DNA from: JACCTH01 sp963761985 | GTDB taxonomy: Bacteria > Actinomycetota > Acidimicrobiia > Spongiisociales > ZC4RG35 | DNA: 64,000 nucleotides | Reading direction: 5' to 3' | Assembly (NCBI GenBank): GCA_963761985.1 | Contig: CAVXIT010000004.1 | Span: 62,001-126,000 of the forward strand | In this document: positions 52,227 through 60,599 of the stretch, piece after piece | Numbering within the stretch: position 1 is the first letter of the stretch | Layout of the letters: each line of letters opens with the position of its first letter | Translations under genes and position numbers: made by a program | Notes under the pieces: model-generated | Databases searched by the model: none | Told to the model about the DNA's origin: nothing | The model's input: the letters and a program-made list of their open reading frames with translations, nothing else

Positions 52227-54214
52227 ACGGCCACGACGTGCATGCCGACCACGACAAGCATGCCGGCCATAGCGTCGCAATGTTCCGGGACCGCTTCTGG
52301 TTGTCGCTGGCGCTGACCCTTCCGATTGTCTTCTTCTCGGAGATGATCCAGGAGTGGTTCGGCTACACGGCTCCGACCTTTCCCGGTTCCGACTGGGTCG
52401 CTCCCATTCTCGGCACGATTCTTTTTGTCTATGGCGGCTCGCCATTCCTAAGGGAAGCCGTGCGGGAGGCGAGAGATCGTCAGCCCGGAATGATGCTTCT
52501 AATCGGCATGGCGATCACGGTTGCCTACGCCGCTTCGGCCGCCACCACCCTCGGCTGGTTTGACCTCGAGTTTTGGTGGGAGCTCGCGGCCCTCATCACC
52601 ATCATGCTGCTCGGCCACTGGATGGAGATGCGCGCCATCGGCCAGGCTCGCGGCGCCCTCGCCGCACTGGCCGATTTGTTGCCGGACGAGGCGGAGCGAG
52701 TAACGCCCACAGGGACCGAATCAGTCTCGATTTCCGAGCTCGCGGTGGGGGACGAGGTTCTCGTCCGACCCGGCGGCCGGGTGCCAGCCGATGGAACGAT
52801 CACCTCCGGAGAAGTGGAGGTCGACGAGTCGATGGTGACTGGCGAGTCGAAACCGGTTGCGAAAAAGCCGGGCGATCGCGTGGTTGCCGGGACCGTTGCG
52901 ACTGACAACTCGATTCGTCTTAGGGTCGAAGCGATTGGCGAAGACACGGCTCTGGCCGGGATCCAACGTCTTGTGGCGCAAGCTCAACAATCGCAGTCCC
53001 GCGCTCAGGTACTCGCCGACCGGGCTGCGGCCGTGCTGTTCTACGTGGCCCTCGGCGCCGCGGTCATCACAGTCATCGCTTGGCTGACAGCGGCCCAGCC
53101 TGAGGAAGCTGTAGTGCGAACCGTGGCGGTGTTGGTGATCGCTTGTCCTCATGCCTTGGGGCTGGCCATTCCCCTTGTGATCTCGATTTCGACCGGGATG
53201 GCAGCGCGCAACGGAATCCTGGTCAAGGATCGGCTCGCGCTCGAGAGAATGCGCAACGTTGATGTGGTCCTGTTTGACAAGACCGGGACGCTCACTAAGG
53301 GCAGTCATCGCGTAAATGCGATCAAAGCTCTCGACGGCGACCAGGACCGGCTCGTGGCACTGGCTGCCGCGGTCGAAGCCGAATCGGAGCATCCGCTGGC
53401 GCGAGCGATTGTCATCGCCGCTGGCGTCCGGGGAAAGATCCCCACCGCTCACAATTTGAAGACGATGAGCGGGAGAGGAGTCGAGGGCAATGTCTCCGGC
53501 AGGAAAGTGGCGGTGGGTGGCCCCGCGTTGTTGGCCGAACGGGAAATCGAAGTTCCAACCGAGTTAGCAGACGCCATCAACGAGTGGGCGGATCGGGGCG
53601 CAGCCATCCTTTACGTGATAGAGGACGGGAAAGTGATCGGCGCGCTCTCGCTCGAGGACGAAATCCGACCCGAATCTCGAGAAGCCGTCGACGAGCTCCA
53701 CCGACTCGGGGTCAAAGTGGCGATGATCACGGGGGACGCCCGTCAAGTCGCGGATGCTGTGGGCGAAGAGTTGGGGATCGACCAGGTCCTCGCGGAAGTG
53801 CTGCCAGAGGACAAACACCAAAAGGTGGCCGAGCTCCAGGGGCAGGGCCTGAAAGTGGCAATGGTTGGTGACGGCGTGAACGATGCTCCCGCCCTCGCGC
53901 AGTCCGACGTCGGCATCGCGATCGGCGCCGGTACCGATGTGGCCATCGAATCGGCCGGAATCGTCCTGGCATCCGACGATCCCCGCGGAGTGGTGGGGAT
54001 CCGCCGCTTGTCACAAGCTGGATATCGGAAAATGATGCAGAATCTCGTTTGGGCCGCTGGTTACAACGTTGTCGCGATTCCACTGGCCGCCGGTGCTTTC
54101 GCCTGGGCCGGTTTCGCGCTGGCGCCTGCGGCGGCGGCGGTGCTCATGAGTGCCTCCACGATCATTGTCGCCATCAACGCCCAATTCTTGCGTCGGCTCG
54201 AGATCAAACCGTGA
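52223..54214 (+). CDS. copB: CopB-type (P1B-3) copper-exporting P-type ATPase
   Basis: A 663-residue heavy-metal ATPase. Signatures: actuator VDESMVTGESKP, phosphorylation site DKTGTLTKG, HP-loop SEHPLARAI, hinge GDGVNDAPALA. The sixth membrane helix carries ACPHALGLAIP; this CPH motif, unlike CPC, marks P1B-3 pumps for Cu(II) or mixed copper/silver. The short N-terminus is His-rich (HDVHADHDKHAGH) and lacks a CxxC metal domain. Operon with csoR by GTGA overlap supports a copper role. Confidence 0.92.
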   Translation: MNGHDVHADHDKHAGHSVAMFRDRFWLSLALTLPIVFFSEMIQEWFGYTAPTFPGSDWVAPILGTILFVYGGSPFLREAVREARDRQPGMMLLIGMAITVAYAASAATTLGWFDLEFWWELAALITIMLLGHWMEMRAIGQARGALAALADLLPDEAERVTPTGTESVSISELAVGDEVLVRPGGRVPADGTITSGEVEVDESMVTGESKPVAKKPGDRVVAGTVATDNSIRLRVEAIGEDTALAGIQRLVAQAQQSQSRAQVLADRAAAVLFYVALGAAVITVIAWLTAAQPEEAVVRTVAVLVIACPHALGLAIPLVISISTGMAARNGILVKDRLALERMRNVDVVLFDKTGTLTKGSHRVNAIKALDGDQDRLVALAAAVEAESEHPLARAIVIAAGVRGKIPTAHNLKTMSGRGVEGNVSGRKVAVGGPALLAEREIEVPTELADAINEWADRGAAILYVIEDGKVIGALSLEDEIRPESREAVDELHRLGVKVAMITGDARQVADAVGEELGIDQVLAEVLPEDKHQKVAELQGQGLKVAMVGDGVNDAPALAQSDVGIAIGAGTDVAIESAGIVLASDDPRGVVGIRRLSQAGYRKMMQNLVWAAGYNVVAIPLAAGAFAWAGFALAPAAAAVLMSASTIIVAINAQFLRRLEIKP

Positions 54215-54253
54215 GCACATTCCTCTTACCGGCCGCGAGCGGCCTGCGTTGGA

Positions 54254-55261
54254 CTAGTTGACGTCCCAGGTGCCGGCGGAGGTGATCAGAGCGGCGAGGT
54301 CACCGGGACCGCGTTTGGCCTGGGCATCGACGAGTTGCTGGCTCATCGCTGTCTCGTAGAGCTGACGCGAAACCCGGCGGAATATGCCAACCGGTGTTGG
54401 TCCGTAAGGCCCGTGGGAGAGGCGCGAAAGAGCAAAAGCCATGGTGGGATCGCTGCGGGTTTCGTCATGGACCAGGATCCGGGACGAATCGACTGAGGCG
54501 GTGTCGACGATCCTGGCCTTTCCGTCCTCGAGAATCACTGCCTTTTCGCCACCAGCGAAGGTGATCGGCTTGCCGTGAACCAGATCGATCCGGTTGATCG
54601 TCCTTTCTTCCTTGCCGGTCAGCTGAATGAAGGCCTTGTCGTTGAAGACGTTGCAGTTCTGATAGATCTCGATGAAGGCGGTGCCTTGATGCTCATGCGC
54701 CGCCTGCAGGATCTCGGTGGTGTGGGTGCGGTCCATGTCAATGGTGCGGGCCACGAACGATGCCTCCGCGCCAAGGGCCAGACTGATCGGGTTGAAGGGG
54801 TAGTCGACTGATCCCATCGGAGTTGACTTCGTCTGTTTGCCCTGCTCTGACGTAGGGGAGTACTGCCCTTTGGTCAGGCCGTAGATCTGGTTGTTGAAGA
54901 GCAGGATCTTGAGGTTGAAGTTGCGTCGCAAGGCATGGATCAGATGGTTGCCCCCAATCGACAGACCGTCTCCGTCACCGGTCACAACCCACACCGAAAG
55001 GTCTGGTCGCGTAGCTGCGATCCCGGAGGCGATGGCGGGAGCGCGTCCGTGGATTGAGTGCAGGCCATAGGTGTTCATGTAATAGGGGAACCGTGACGAG
55101 CAGCCGATCCCGGACACGAAGACGATCTTCTCTCGCGCCACCCCGAGATTGGCCATGAAACCCTGCACGGCGGCGAGGATGGTGTAGTCGCCACAACCGG
55201 GACACCAGCGAACCTCTTGATCGGTCTGGAAGTCCGCCCGCGAGTAGGTGGGGGCGGTCAT
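54254..55261 (-). CDS. korB: 2-oxoacid:ferredoxin oxidoreductase beta subunit
   Basis: The 335-residue TPP-binding subunit. Conserved parts: VRWCPGCGDYTILAAVQ near the N-terminus, the TPP motif region VTGDGDGLSIGGNHLIHALR, NNQIYGLTKGQYSPT, and SSRFPYYMNTYG. Together with korA it decarboxylates 2-oxoglutarate (or another 2-oxoacid) with ferredoxin as electron acceptor, an oxygen-tolerant alternative in actinobacterial TCA cycles. Overlaps korA by four bases. Confidence 0.94.
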   Translation of the reverse strand: MTAPTYSRADFQTDQEVRWCPGCGDYTILAAVQGFMANLGVAREKIVFVSGIGCSSRFPYYMNTYGLHSIHGRAPAIASGIAATRPDLSVWVVTGDGDGLSIGGNHLIHALRRNFNLKILLFNNQIYGLTKGQYSPTSEQGKQTKSTPMGSVDYPFNPISLALGAEASFVARTIDMDRTHTTEILQAAHEHQGTAFIEIYQNCNVFNDKAFIQLTGKEERTINRIDLVHGKPITFAGGEKAVILEDGKARIVDTASVDSSRILVHDETRSDPTMAFALSRLSHGPYGPTPVGIFRRVSRQLYETAMSQQLVDAQAKRGPGDLAALITSAGTWDVN

Positions 55262-57156
55262 GACTCTTCCATCAGGTCGAGAACTGCCTGCTCGACCTCG
55301 CCGACCTTGAAAGGTTCACCGGCGACTTTGTTGAGCCCCTTGAAGTCGATGAGATACTCGGCGCGCAGAAGCAGACGCAGCTGCCCGCTGTTGAGTTCGG
55401 GGATCAACACTGTTCGATATGACCGGAGCACTTCGCCCAGATTCTTTGGGAGGGGATTGAGATGGCGCAGGTGGGCGGTGGCAATCGGCTTCTGCTTTAA
55501 CCGCAGCCGGTTGGCGGCGGCCCGGATCGCGCCGTAAGTCGAGCCCCAACCGAGGACGAGAATCTCCGCCCCGTCTTCATGCCGAACTTCGACTGGCGGG
55601 ATGTCGTTAGCGATGTTGGCGATCTTCCAGGCACGTGTGTCGGTCATCAACTGGTGGTTGTCGGGGTCGTAGGAAACGTTGCCGGTTACAGCTTCCTTCT
55701 CGAGCCCGCCGATTCGATGTTCGAGGCCGGGCGTGCCGGGAATGGCCCACGGCCGGGCGAACGTCTCGATGTTCCGTTCGTAAGGCAGGAATTGCAGGCG
55801 ACTATCCGAATCACCGGAGCCGTTCTGATTCAGCCCGATGGCAAACGGAACGTCGATGTCCGGGAGCTTCTCGACGTCTGGCAATAGCCAGGGCTCCGAT
55901 GAGTTGGCAACGTGGTTGTCCGAAAGAAGGATCACCGGTGTCATGTACTTGATGGCGATACGGGCAGCCTCGATGGCGAGCTCAAAAGCCTCCGATGGAG
56001 TCGGAATGGCGATGATCGGCAACGGGGCCTCGCCGTGGCGACCGAACATGGCGATGAACAGGTCGGCTTGCTCGACTTTGGTGGGCATTCCCGTCGACGG
56101 ACCGGCACGTTGCACGTCGATGAGGATCATCGGCAACTCGGTGTTGATCGCCAGCGACACGGCTTCGCTCTTCAAAGCCACCCCGGGTCCGGAAGTCCCG
56201 GTGACGGCGAGATTGCCGGCGAAAGCCGCACCGATCACAGCTCCCACCGCCGCGATCTCGTCTTCTGCCTGGAACGTGCGCACGCCAAAGTTCTTGTGCA
56301 TCGACAATTCATGCAGGATGTCGGAGGCTGGGGTAATCGGATACGTTCCGTAGAAAAGGGGCAATTTGGCGCATTGGGCCGCGGCGATGAGGCCCCAGGC
56401 GAGAGCAGTGTTGCCGGTGACATTGGTGTAGGTCCCGGGTCGAAGAGCGGCGGGCCGAACCTCGAAGGTGGTCTTTGCGGACTCAGTGGTCTCGCCGAAG
56501 TTCCATCCCGCGCGGAGGGCAGCGATATTGGCCGCAACGACTGAAGGCTTCTTGGCGAACTTGGATTCCACCCAATCGATCGTTGGTTGCAGGGGTCGGT
56601 TGAAGAGCCAGCCGAGTAACCCGAGGGCGAAGAAGTTCTTGGATCGAAGAACGTCACGGCCGGTCACGCCGCTGTTTGCTACTGCTTCTTTGGTCAGCGT
56701 GTCCATCGGCGCTTCGATCACTCGATACATTCCGGCGAGACCATCTTCGAGCGGATTCGCCTTGTATCCCGCTTTGGCCAGGTTGCGTTCGTCGAAAGCC
56801 TCGGTGTTCACGATCAGGGTGCCGCCCTGGCGGAGATCCTGAAGATTGGTGCGCAACGCGGCGGGGTTCATGGCGACGAGGCAGTCAGGTGCGTCGCCGG
56901 CGGTGAGGATGTCGTAGTCGGCGATCTGCACCTGGAACGACGAAACGCCAGGCAGGGTGCCGGCCGGTGCCCGAATCTCGGCGGGGAACGAAGGCAGGGT
57001 GGAGAGGTCGTTGCCGAAATAGGCGGAAGCGTCGGTAAAGCGGCTCCCCGCTACCTGCATTCCGTCGCCGGAGTCGCCGGCGAAGCGGATAACTATTTTG
57101 TCTACGGTTCGGCGGTCGGTCGGCTCAGCATCGCGGGCCGGGGCAATGGTTTCCAC
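55258..57156 (-). CDS. korA: 2-oxoacid:ferredoxin oxidoreductase gamma-alpha fusion subunit
   Basis: A 632-residue subunit with the gamma domain first (about 20-180, KIVIRFAGDSGDGMQVAGSR) and then the alpha domain (from about 220: LFYGTYPITPASDILHELS, QAEDEIAAVGAVIGAAFAG, GTSGPGVALKSEAVSLA). A transketolase-C-like part and DNHVANSSEPW follow. The gamma-alpha fusion is typical of KorA in Actinobacteria and aerobic archaea. No delta ferredoxin subunit is next to it. ATG 57156. Confidence 0.95.
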   Translation of the reverse strand: METIAPARDAEPTDRRTVDKIVIRFAGDSGDGMQVAGSRFTDASAYFGNDLSTLPSFPAEIRAPAGTLPGVSSFQVQIADYDILTAGDAPDCLVAMNPAALRTNLQDLRQGGTLIVNTEAFDERNLAKAGYKANPLEDGLAGMYRVIEAPMDTLTKEAVANSGVTGRDVLRSKNFFALGLLGWLFNRPLQPTIDWVESKFAKKPSVVAANIAALRAGWNFGETTESAKTTFEVRPAALRPGTYTNVTGNTALAWGLIAAAQCAKLPLFYGTYPITPASDILHELSMHKNFGVRTFQAEDEIAAVGAVIGAAFAGNLAVTGTSGPGVALKSEAVSLAINTELPMILIDVQRAGPSTGMPTKVEQADLFIAMFGRHGEAPLPIIAIPTPSEAFELAIEAARIAIKYMTPVILLSDNHVANSSEPWLLPDVEKLPDIDVPFAIGLNQNGSGDSDSRLQFLPYERNIETFARPWAIPGTPGLEHRIGGLEKEAVTGNVSYDPDNHQLMTDTRAWKIANIANDIPPVEVRHEDGAEILVLGWGSTYGAIRAAANRLRLKQKPIATAHLRHLNPLPKNLGEVLRSYRTVLIPELNSGQLRLLLRAEYLIDFKGLNKVAGEPFKVGEVEQAVLDLMEES

Positions 57157-57252
57157 AGTGTTTTCTTGTCGAGCATGATCTATTCGGTCAAATCGGGCAA
57201 AGGTTCAATAGTCCCTTTCCCACGTTGTCAATGTTAGGTCGCCTGGGTTGTT

Positions 57253-57370
57253 CTCCCCCCTTCAGGGGGGAGTGGCCCGAAGGGCCGTAGGGGGTGCCAG
57301 ATTTCGCGAATGCATCGCGTTCGCGGAAACGCCCCCCTCCGGCTGACGCCGGGCTCCCCCCTCCGGGGAG
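57253..57370. repeat. palindromic MITE/REP-like intergenic element
   Basis: A ~118-base element between korA and the amidase, ending exactly at the amidase stop. Left end: CTCCCCCC-TTCA-GGGGGGAG hairpin, then GGCCC-GAA-GGGCC. Right end, read on the other strand: CTCCCCGGAGGGGGGAG, then CCGGC-GTCA-GCCGG. The centre (CGCGAATGCATCGCGTTCGCG) is itself palindromic. Both ends share the same design, so the whole is an imperfect inverted repeat. No open reading frame. Confidence 0.7.
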
Positions 57371-58636
57371 CTAGATGACTCCTACTGGTGGAGGACGGAA
57401 ACCGGCAAGGCCTTCCTGCTCGAGCCGGCCAGCTATACCGAGCAGCGTCTCCTCCTGCCACCAGGGAGCGATCAACTGGAGGGAGGGTGGCGGCAGCCCG
57501 GGCTCCGAATCGATGGTCAAAGGAATCGCAATAGCGGGATTGGCGGCGTGGTTGACGAGGGCTGAGAACCAAGAGAGCACCGGTCGATAAGCCTCTCCGC
57601 CGATGAGGTCCTGACCGATGACTTTGCGCCGGGCTGCCACCGCCGGGGTCATCAAGAGATCGACCTGCTCGAACGCCGACGCGAACGCCTCGACCAACTG
57701 TGCTCGCCAGCGATGCGCTTGGGCGTATTCCTCACCAGTGACTCGCTCCGCGGCGTCGAGCCGCGTGCCTACCTCTGGACCGTAGGGCTTTCCCTGTTCT
57801 CGGAACTGCTGGTGAACCCGCGCCGCTTCGTAACCGGCCAGTTCCTGGATGCGGCCCCAGGGCACGAGCAACTCGTTGTTGATCTCGACTATCTCGAAGC
57901 CCAGGCCAACGAGCTCGTCTCGCAGCCGTCCGAACCAGTATCCGAGCGAGCTCTCCCCCGGGGCGGCGCTGACCCAGCCGGAAGGGATCCCGATGCGCTT
58001 GACAAGAGGGATGCCAGTAGGTGCAGCACCGGCCATGGCCCGGTAGCACTGGGTGAGGGTTTCGACATCTCGAGCCAGAGGACCGATCGAGTCCAACGAA
58101 GGCGCCAGAGGGAAGACGCCGCTGGTGGGGATCCGTCCCCAGGTGACCTTGAGCCCGTAGATCCCGGTGAGCGCGGCGGGAACGCGGACCGAGCCGCCGG
58201 TGTCGGTCCCGATGGCGGCTGGCACCAACCCTGCTGCCACTGCCACCGCCGATCCTCCCGAGGAACCGCCGGGCGAGGTTGAGAGATCCCACGGGTTGCG
58301 GATCGGACCGAACCAGGGATTCTCCGAGGAGAACCCGTATGCCCATTCGTGTAGTCCGCTCCGTCCGACGATCGCTGCTCCGGCCGTGCGGAGCCGGCGA
58401 ACGACCTCGGCATCGGCCGGCGGTTCGGGGCGATAGAAACCAGAACCACAGGTGTTGGGGAGACCAACCTGGTCGATTAGGTCTTTGACCACGATGGGCA
58501 GTCCCGAGAGCGGTCCATCGCCCCCTGGCGGGGGACGCCGCTCGATCAGCGTGCAGGCATTGAGCTGGTCCTGGAAGCTATCGAGCCTCTCGATCGCCTC
58601 GGCAGGCGACCACCAGTCACTCAAACGTGATCCCAT
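57371..58636 (-). CDS. amidase (amidase signature family)
   Basis: A 421-residue Ser-cisSer-Lys hydrolase. The catalytic Lys is in PIVVKDLIDQVG, the cis-Ser and nucleophile Ser in STSPGGSSGGSA and IGTDTGGSVRVPAA. The family contains GatA, but there is no GatB/C neighbour and the sequence looks more like general amidases. ATG 58636 (MGSRLSDWW) is chosen; it overlaps the end of the DUF3048 gene upstream. The substrate is not predictable. Confidence 0.9.
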   Translation of the reverse strand: MGSRLSDWWSPAEAIERLDSFQDQLNACTLIERRPPPGGDGPLSGLPIVVKDLIDQVGLPNTCGSGFYRPEPPADAEVVRRLRTAGAAIVGRSGLHEWAYGFSSENPWFGPIRNPWDLSTSPGGSSGGSAVAVAAGLVPAAIGTDTGGSVRVPAALTGIYGLKVTWGRIPTSGVFPLAPSLDSIGPLARDVETLTQCYRAMAGAAPTGIPLVKRIGIPSGWVSAAPGESSLGYWFGRLRDELVGLGFEIVEINNELLVPWGRIQELAGYEAARVHQQFREQGKPYGPEVGTRLDAAERVTGEEYAQAHRWRAQLVEAFASAFEQVDLLMTPAVAARRKVIGQDLIGGEAYRPVLSWFSALVNHAANPAIAIPLTIDSEPGLPPPSLQLIAPWWQEETLLGIAGRLEQEGLAGFRPPPVGVI

Positions 58637-59696
58637 TTTGGGTTGGAACGATCGAGACCCAGAGGTAACCGGGCGGAACTGCCATTTCGTCCCCGTCGAC
58701 ATCCGTTAAGACCAGCAGATCTTCGGCACTTTCCCGCGACCAGGTGCCGGCTTCGATTTGTCCGTTGGCGAAGACGTAAGCGTCGCCAGTCCCTGTCGTT
58801 TCCATGGCCGGGACGGAGGTCTGACCAGCCGGGGCTCGCTCGGTGTAGCGCTCGGCGAGGATCACGACGAGGGTGTCGGCCATCAAAGGTTGGGTTTCGC
58901 CCGCAACGTCCAGATACACCGCGGGTGTCCCCCCAAACACTCGTTGGTACCGCTTGGCGACGGCGTCCCAGGTCCAGGTCACGGTGAAGCCGTTGCCAAA
59001 GTTCATCACGACCTGGGAAGCGGCTTCGGCTCCGATCGGCATCTCGTCGAAGTTGAACCAGGTAGGGGGAGGGCTGTTCGAATACTCACGCTCGTCGGCG
59101 ACCTCGCGCAGGAGCAGGGTGTTGGTGTAAAGGTCGTGGGGTGCCCGGCGACCGGAGATCCGGAACATCGCCGGTCGTTGCTCTCCGATGATGCCTTCCA
59201 CCTGACCGTTCAAACCGGCGATGATCCAGCTCTGACCGCCGGAGATTGCCATCGTGGCGTCGAGCGGATTGAGGAGTCGACCGTCGCTCGGACGACCCGA
59301 CCGCACCGGTCCGAGGTACTCGGCATCAACACTGTGAAAGAGGGCAATGAAGCGGGTGATCCCCTCAACCGGCACTTCGATCATCGCGTTGGCCAATTCG
59401 ATCCCCGATTGGGGACGAGCATTGGGGTGGTTGTCGATCTTGACCGCGATGACTCGCCGATCGAGCAGTGTCTCATCCTCGACCGGCACCCCGTTGATCG
59501 GAGAGGTTGGTAGGGGTTCGGTGGTAGTGGTCGTGGGCGGACGAGTGGTCGTTGGCCGGACGGTCGTCGTCGGAGCCAAGGTGGTCGTTGGAGCCGATGT
59601 AGTGGTCTCCTCCGCGGCGTTCGAGCACGCGCCGAGCCCAATCAAAATCAACACGGGAAAAATGGACGTGGCTAATAGCGCCGAGAGTCGTCGCAT
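58617..59696 (-). CDS. DUF3048 (YerB-like) lipoprotein
   Basis: A 359-residue predicted lipoprotein: signal peptide and lipobox LGAC (about residues 21-24), a Thr/Pro-rich linker, and two DUF3048 halves (DRRVIAVKIDNHPNARPQSG, FHSVDAEYLGPVRSGRPSD, TWFNFDEMPIGAE). Family function is unknown in spite of wide distribution in Gram-positive bacteria. It is coupled to the amidase gene by a 20-base overlap. Confidence 0.9.
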   Translation of the reverse strand: MRRLSALLATSIFPVLILIGLGACSNAAEETTTSAPTTTLAPTTTVRPTTTRPPTTTTTEPLPTSPINGVPVEDETLLDRRVIAVKIDNHPNARPQSGIELANAMIEVPVEGITRFIALFHSVDAEYLGPVRSGRPSDGRLLNPLDATMAISGGQSWIIAGLNGQVEGIIGEQRPAMFRISGRRAPHDLYTNTLLLREVADEREYSNSPPPTWFNFDEMPIGAEAASQVVMNFGNGFTVTWTWDAVAKRYQRVFGGTPAVYLDVAGETQPLMADTLVVILAERYTERAPAGQTSVPAMETTGTGDAYVFANGQIEAGTWSRESAEDLLVLTDVDGDEMAVPPGYLWVSIVPTQNGITFE

Positions 59697-59706
59697 GGCG
59701 ACGATC

Positions 59707-60138
59707 CTAAGGCCGGCTTTTGGCTAGCCACAATCTCAATGGACGGGCGCGGAATGCAGTCCCGGCTGGAATCGCGCCAAAACTGCGGCTGTCGTCCTGG
59801 GTCGCGAGGCGGTTGTCGGACAGGACGAATAGCTCACCGTCGTCTACTTTCCAAACTCCCTCCGGCATGGTCGATCCCCTTCCCCAAGGGTCGGTGGCTG
59901 GCATGCCATCGATGAGGACCTGGCCAAAATCGACCGTCACCACTTCGCCGGGGAGACCGATCACCCGCTTGACCAGCCAGAAATCCTGGCGAAGAGGATG
60001 GGGGATTACGACAACCTCGCCGCGGGTAAATGGACGCCGTGACCGATGGCCGAGGAGCCGATCGCCGGCGGCAAGAGCAGGCTCCATCGACCGGTCGGCG
60101 ACGACAAATCGCTGCCACACGGAAGCGAGTATGGTCAC
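59707..60138 (-). CDS. sodX: SodX-like S26-family peptidase
   Basis: A 143-residue serine peptidase of the signal peptidase I family. Ser of the catalytic dyad lies in VADRSMEPALAAGDRLLGH and Lys in LVKRVIGLPGE; FVLSDNRLATQDDSRSFG is the third motif. It has no membrane anchor, unlike LepB, so it should be soluble or peripheral. It is divergent from sodN with 34 bases between the starts. Such SodX proteins are thought to remove the SodN propeptide, so I take it as the maturation protease. Confidence 0.85.
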   Translation of the reverse strand: MTILASVWQRFVVADRSMEPALAAGDRLLGHRSRRPFTRGEVVVIPHPLRQDFWLVKRVIGLPGEVVTVDFGQVLIDGMPATDPWGRGSTMPEGVWKVDDGELFVLSDNRLATQDDSRSFGAIPAGTAFRARPLRLWLAKSRP

Positions 60139-60172
60139 GAAAGGTATTCGATTTCGAGATGAGGAGATCTCT

Positions 60173-60589
60173 ATGGGCTTGTTCAGCCCGGTGAAGGTGG
60201 CATATGCCCACTGTGACCTGATGTGCGGCGTCTACGACCCGGCACAGGCAAAAATCGAAGCGATGTCGGTATTGAAAGCATGCGAAAAGCTCGCCGCGTC
60301 CGACGACGATGTCTTCAAGCAGCGAGCGGTGATCATCAAGGAGGAGCGGGCCGACTTGGTCAAGCACCACCTGAGCGTCTTGTGGAGCGACTTCTTCAAG
60401 CCCCATCACGTTGAGTCCTTCCCCGACCTGCACGACAAGTTCTGGACCGCCATCAAGGCTGCCGGTGATGCCAAGAAGTCGAACGACGCCAAGGTGGCCC
60501 AGAAGCTCATCGATGCCGTCGACGAGATCTCCAACATCTTCTGGCAAACGGAAGAGTCCAAGACCAGCGGGGTCTATCCGGTCGCGTAG
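60173..60589 (+). CDS. sodN: nickel superoxide dismutase
   Basis: A 138-residue NiSOD precursor. After a 12-residue propeptide (MGLFSPVKVAYA) comes the nickel hook HCDLMCGVYDPAQ, whose first His and two Cys bind Ni. Canonical hooks have Pro where this one has Met (HCDLPCG). The rest is the four-helix bundle (VLKACEKLAASDDDVFKQRA, HHLSVLWSDFFKPHH). GAGGAG sits seven bases upstream of ATG 60173. Expression may be Nur-controlled, but I see no clear operator. Confidence 0.94.
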   Translation: MGLFSPVKVAYAHCDLMCGVYDPAQAKIEAMSVLKACEKLAASDDDVFKQRAVIIKEERADLVKHHLSVLWSDFFKPHHVESFPDLHDKFWTAIKAAGDAKKSNDAKVAQKLIDAVDEISNIFWQTEESKTSGVYPVA

Positions 60590-60599
60590 CGGGGACGGC

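Noticed and set aside
57238..57373. Small RNA gene or riboswitch
   Set aside because: Although very structured, its symmetrical hairpin ends look like a repeat element, and no promoter or known aptamer is evident.
57371..58636. GatA (tRNA amidotransferase subunit)
   Set aside because: The amidase signature is shared, but there is no gatB or gatC neighbour and the rest of the sequence looks like a general amidase.
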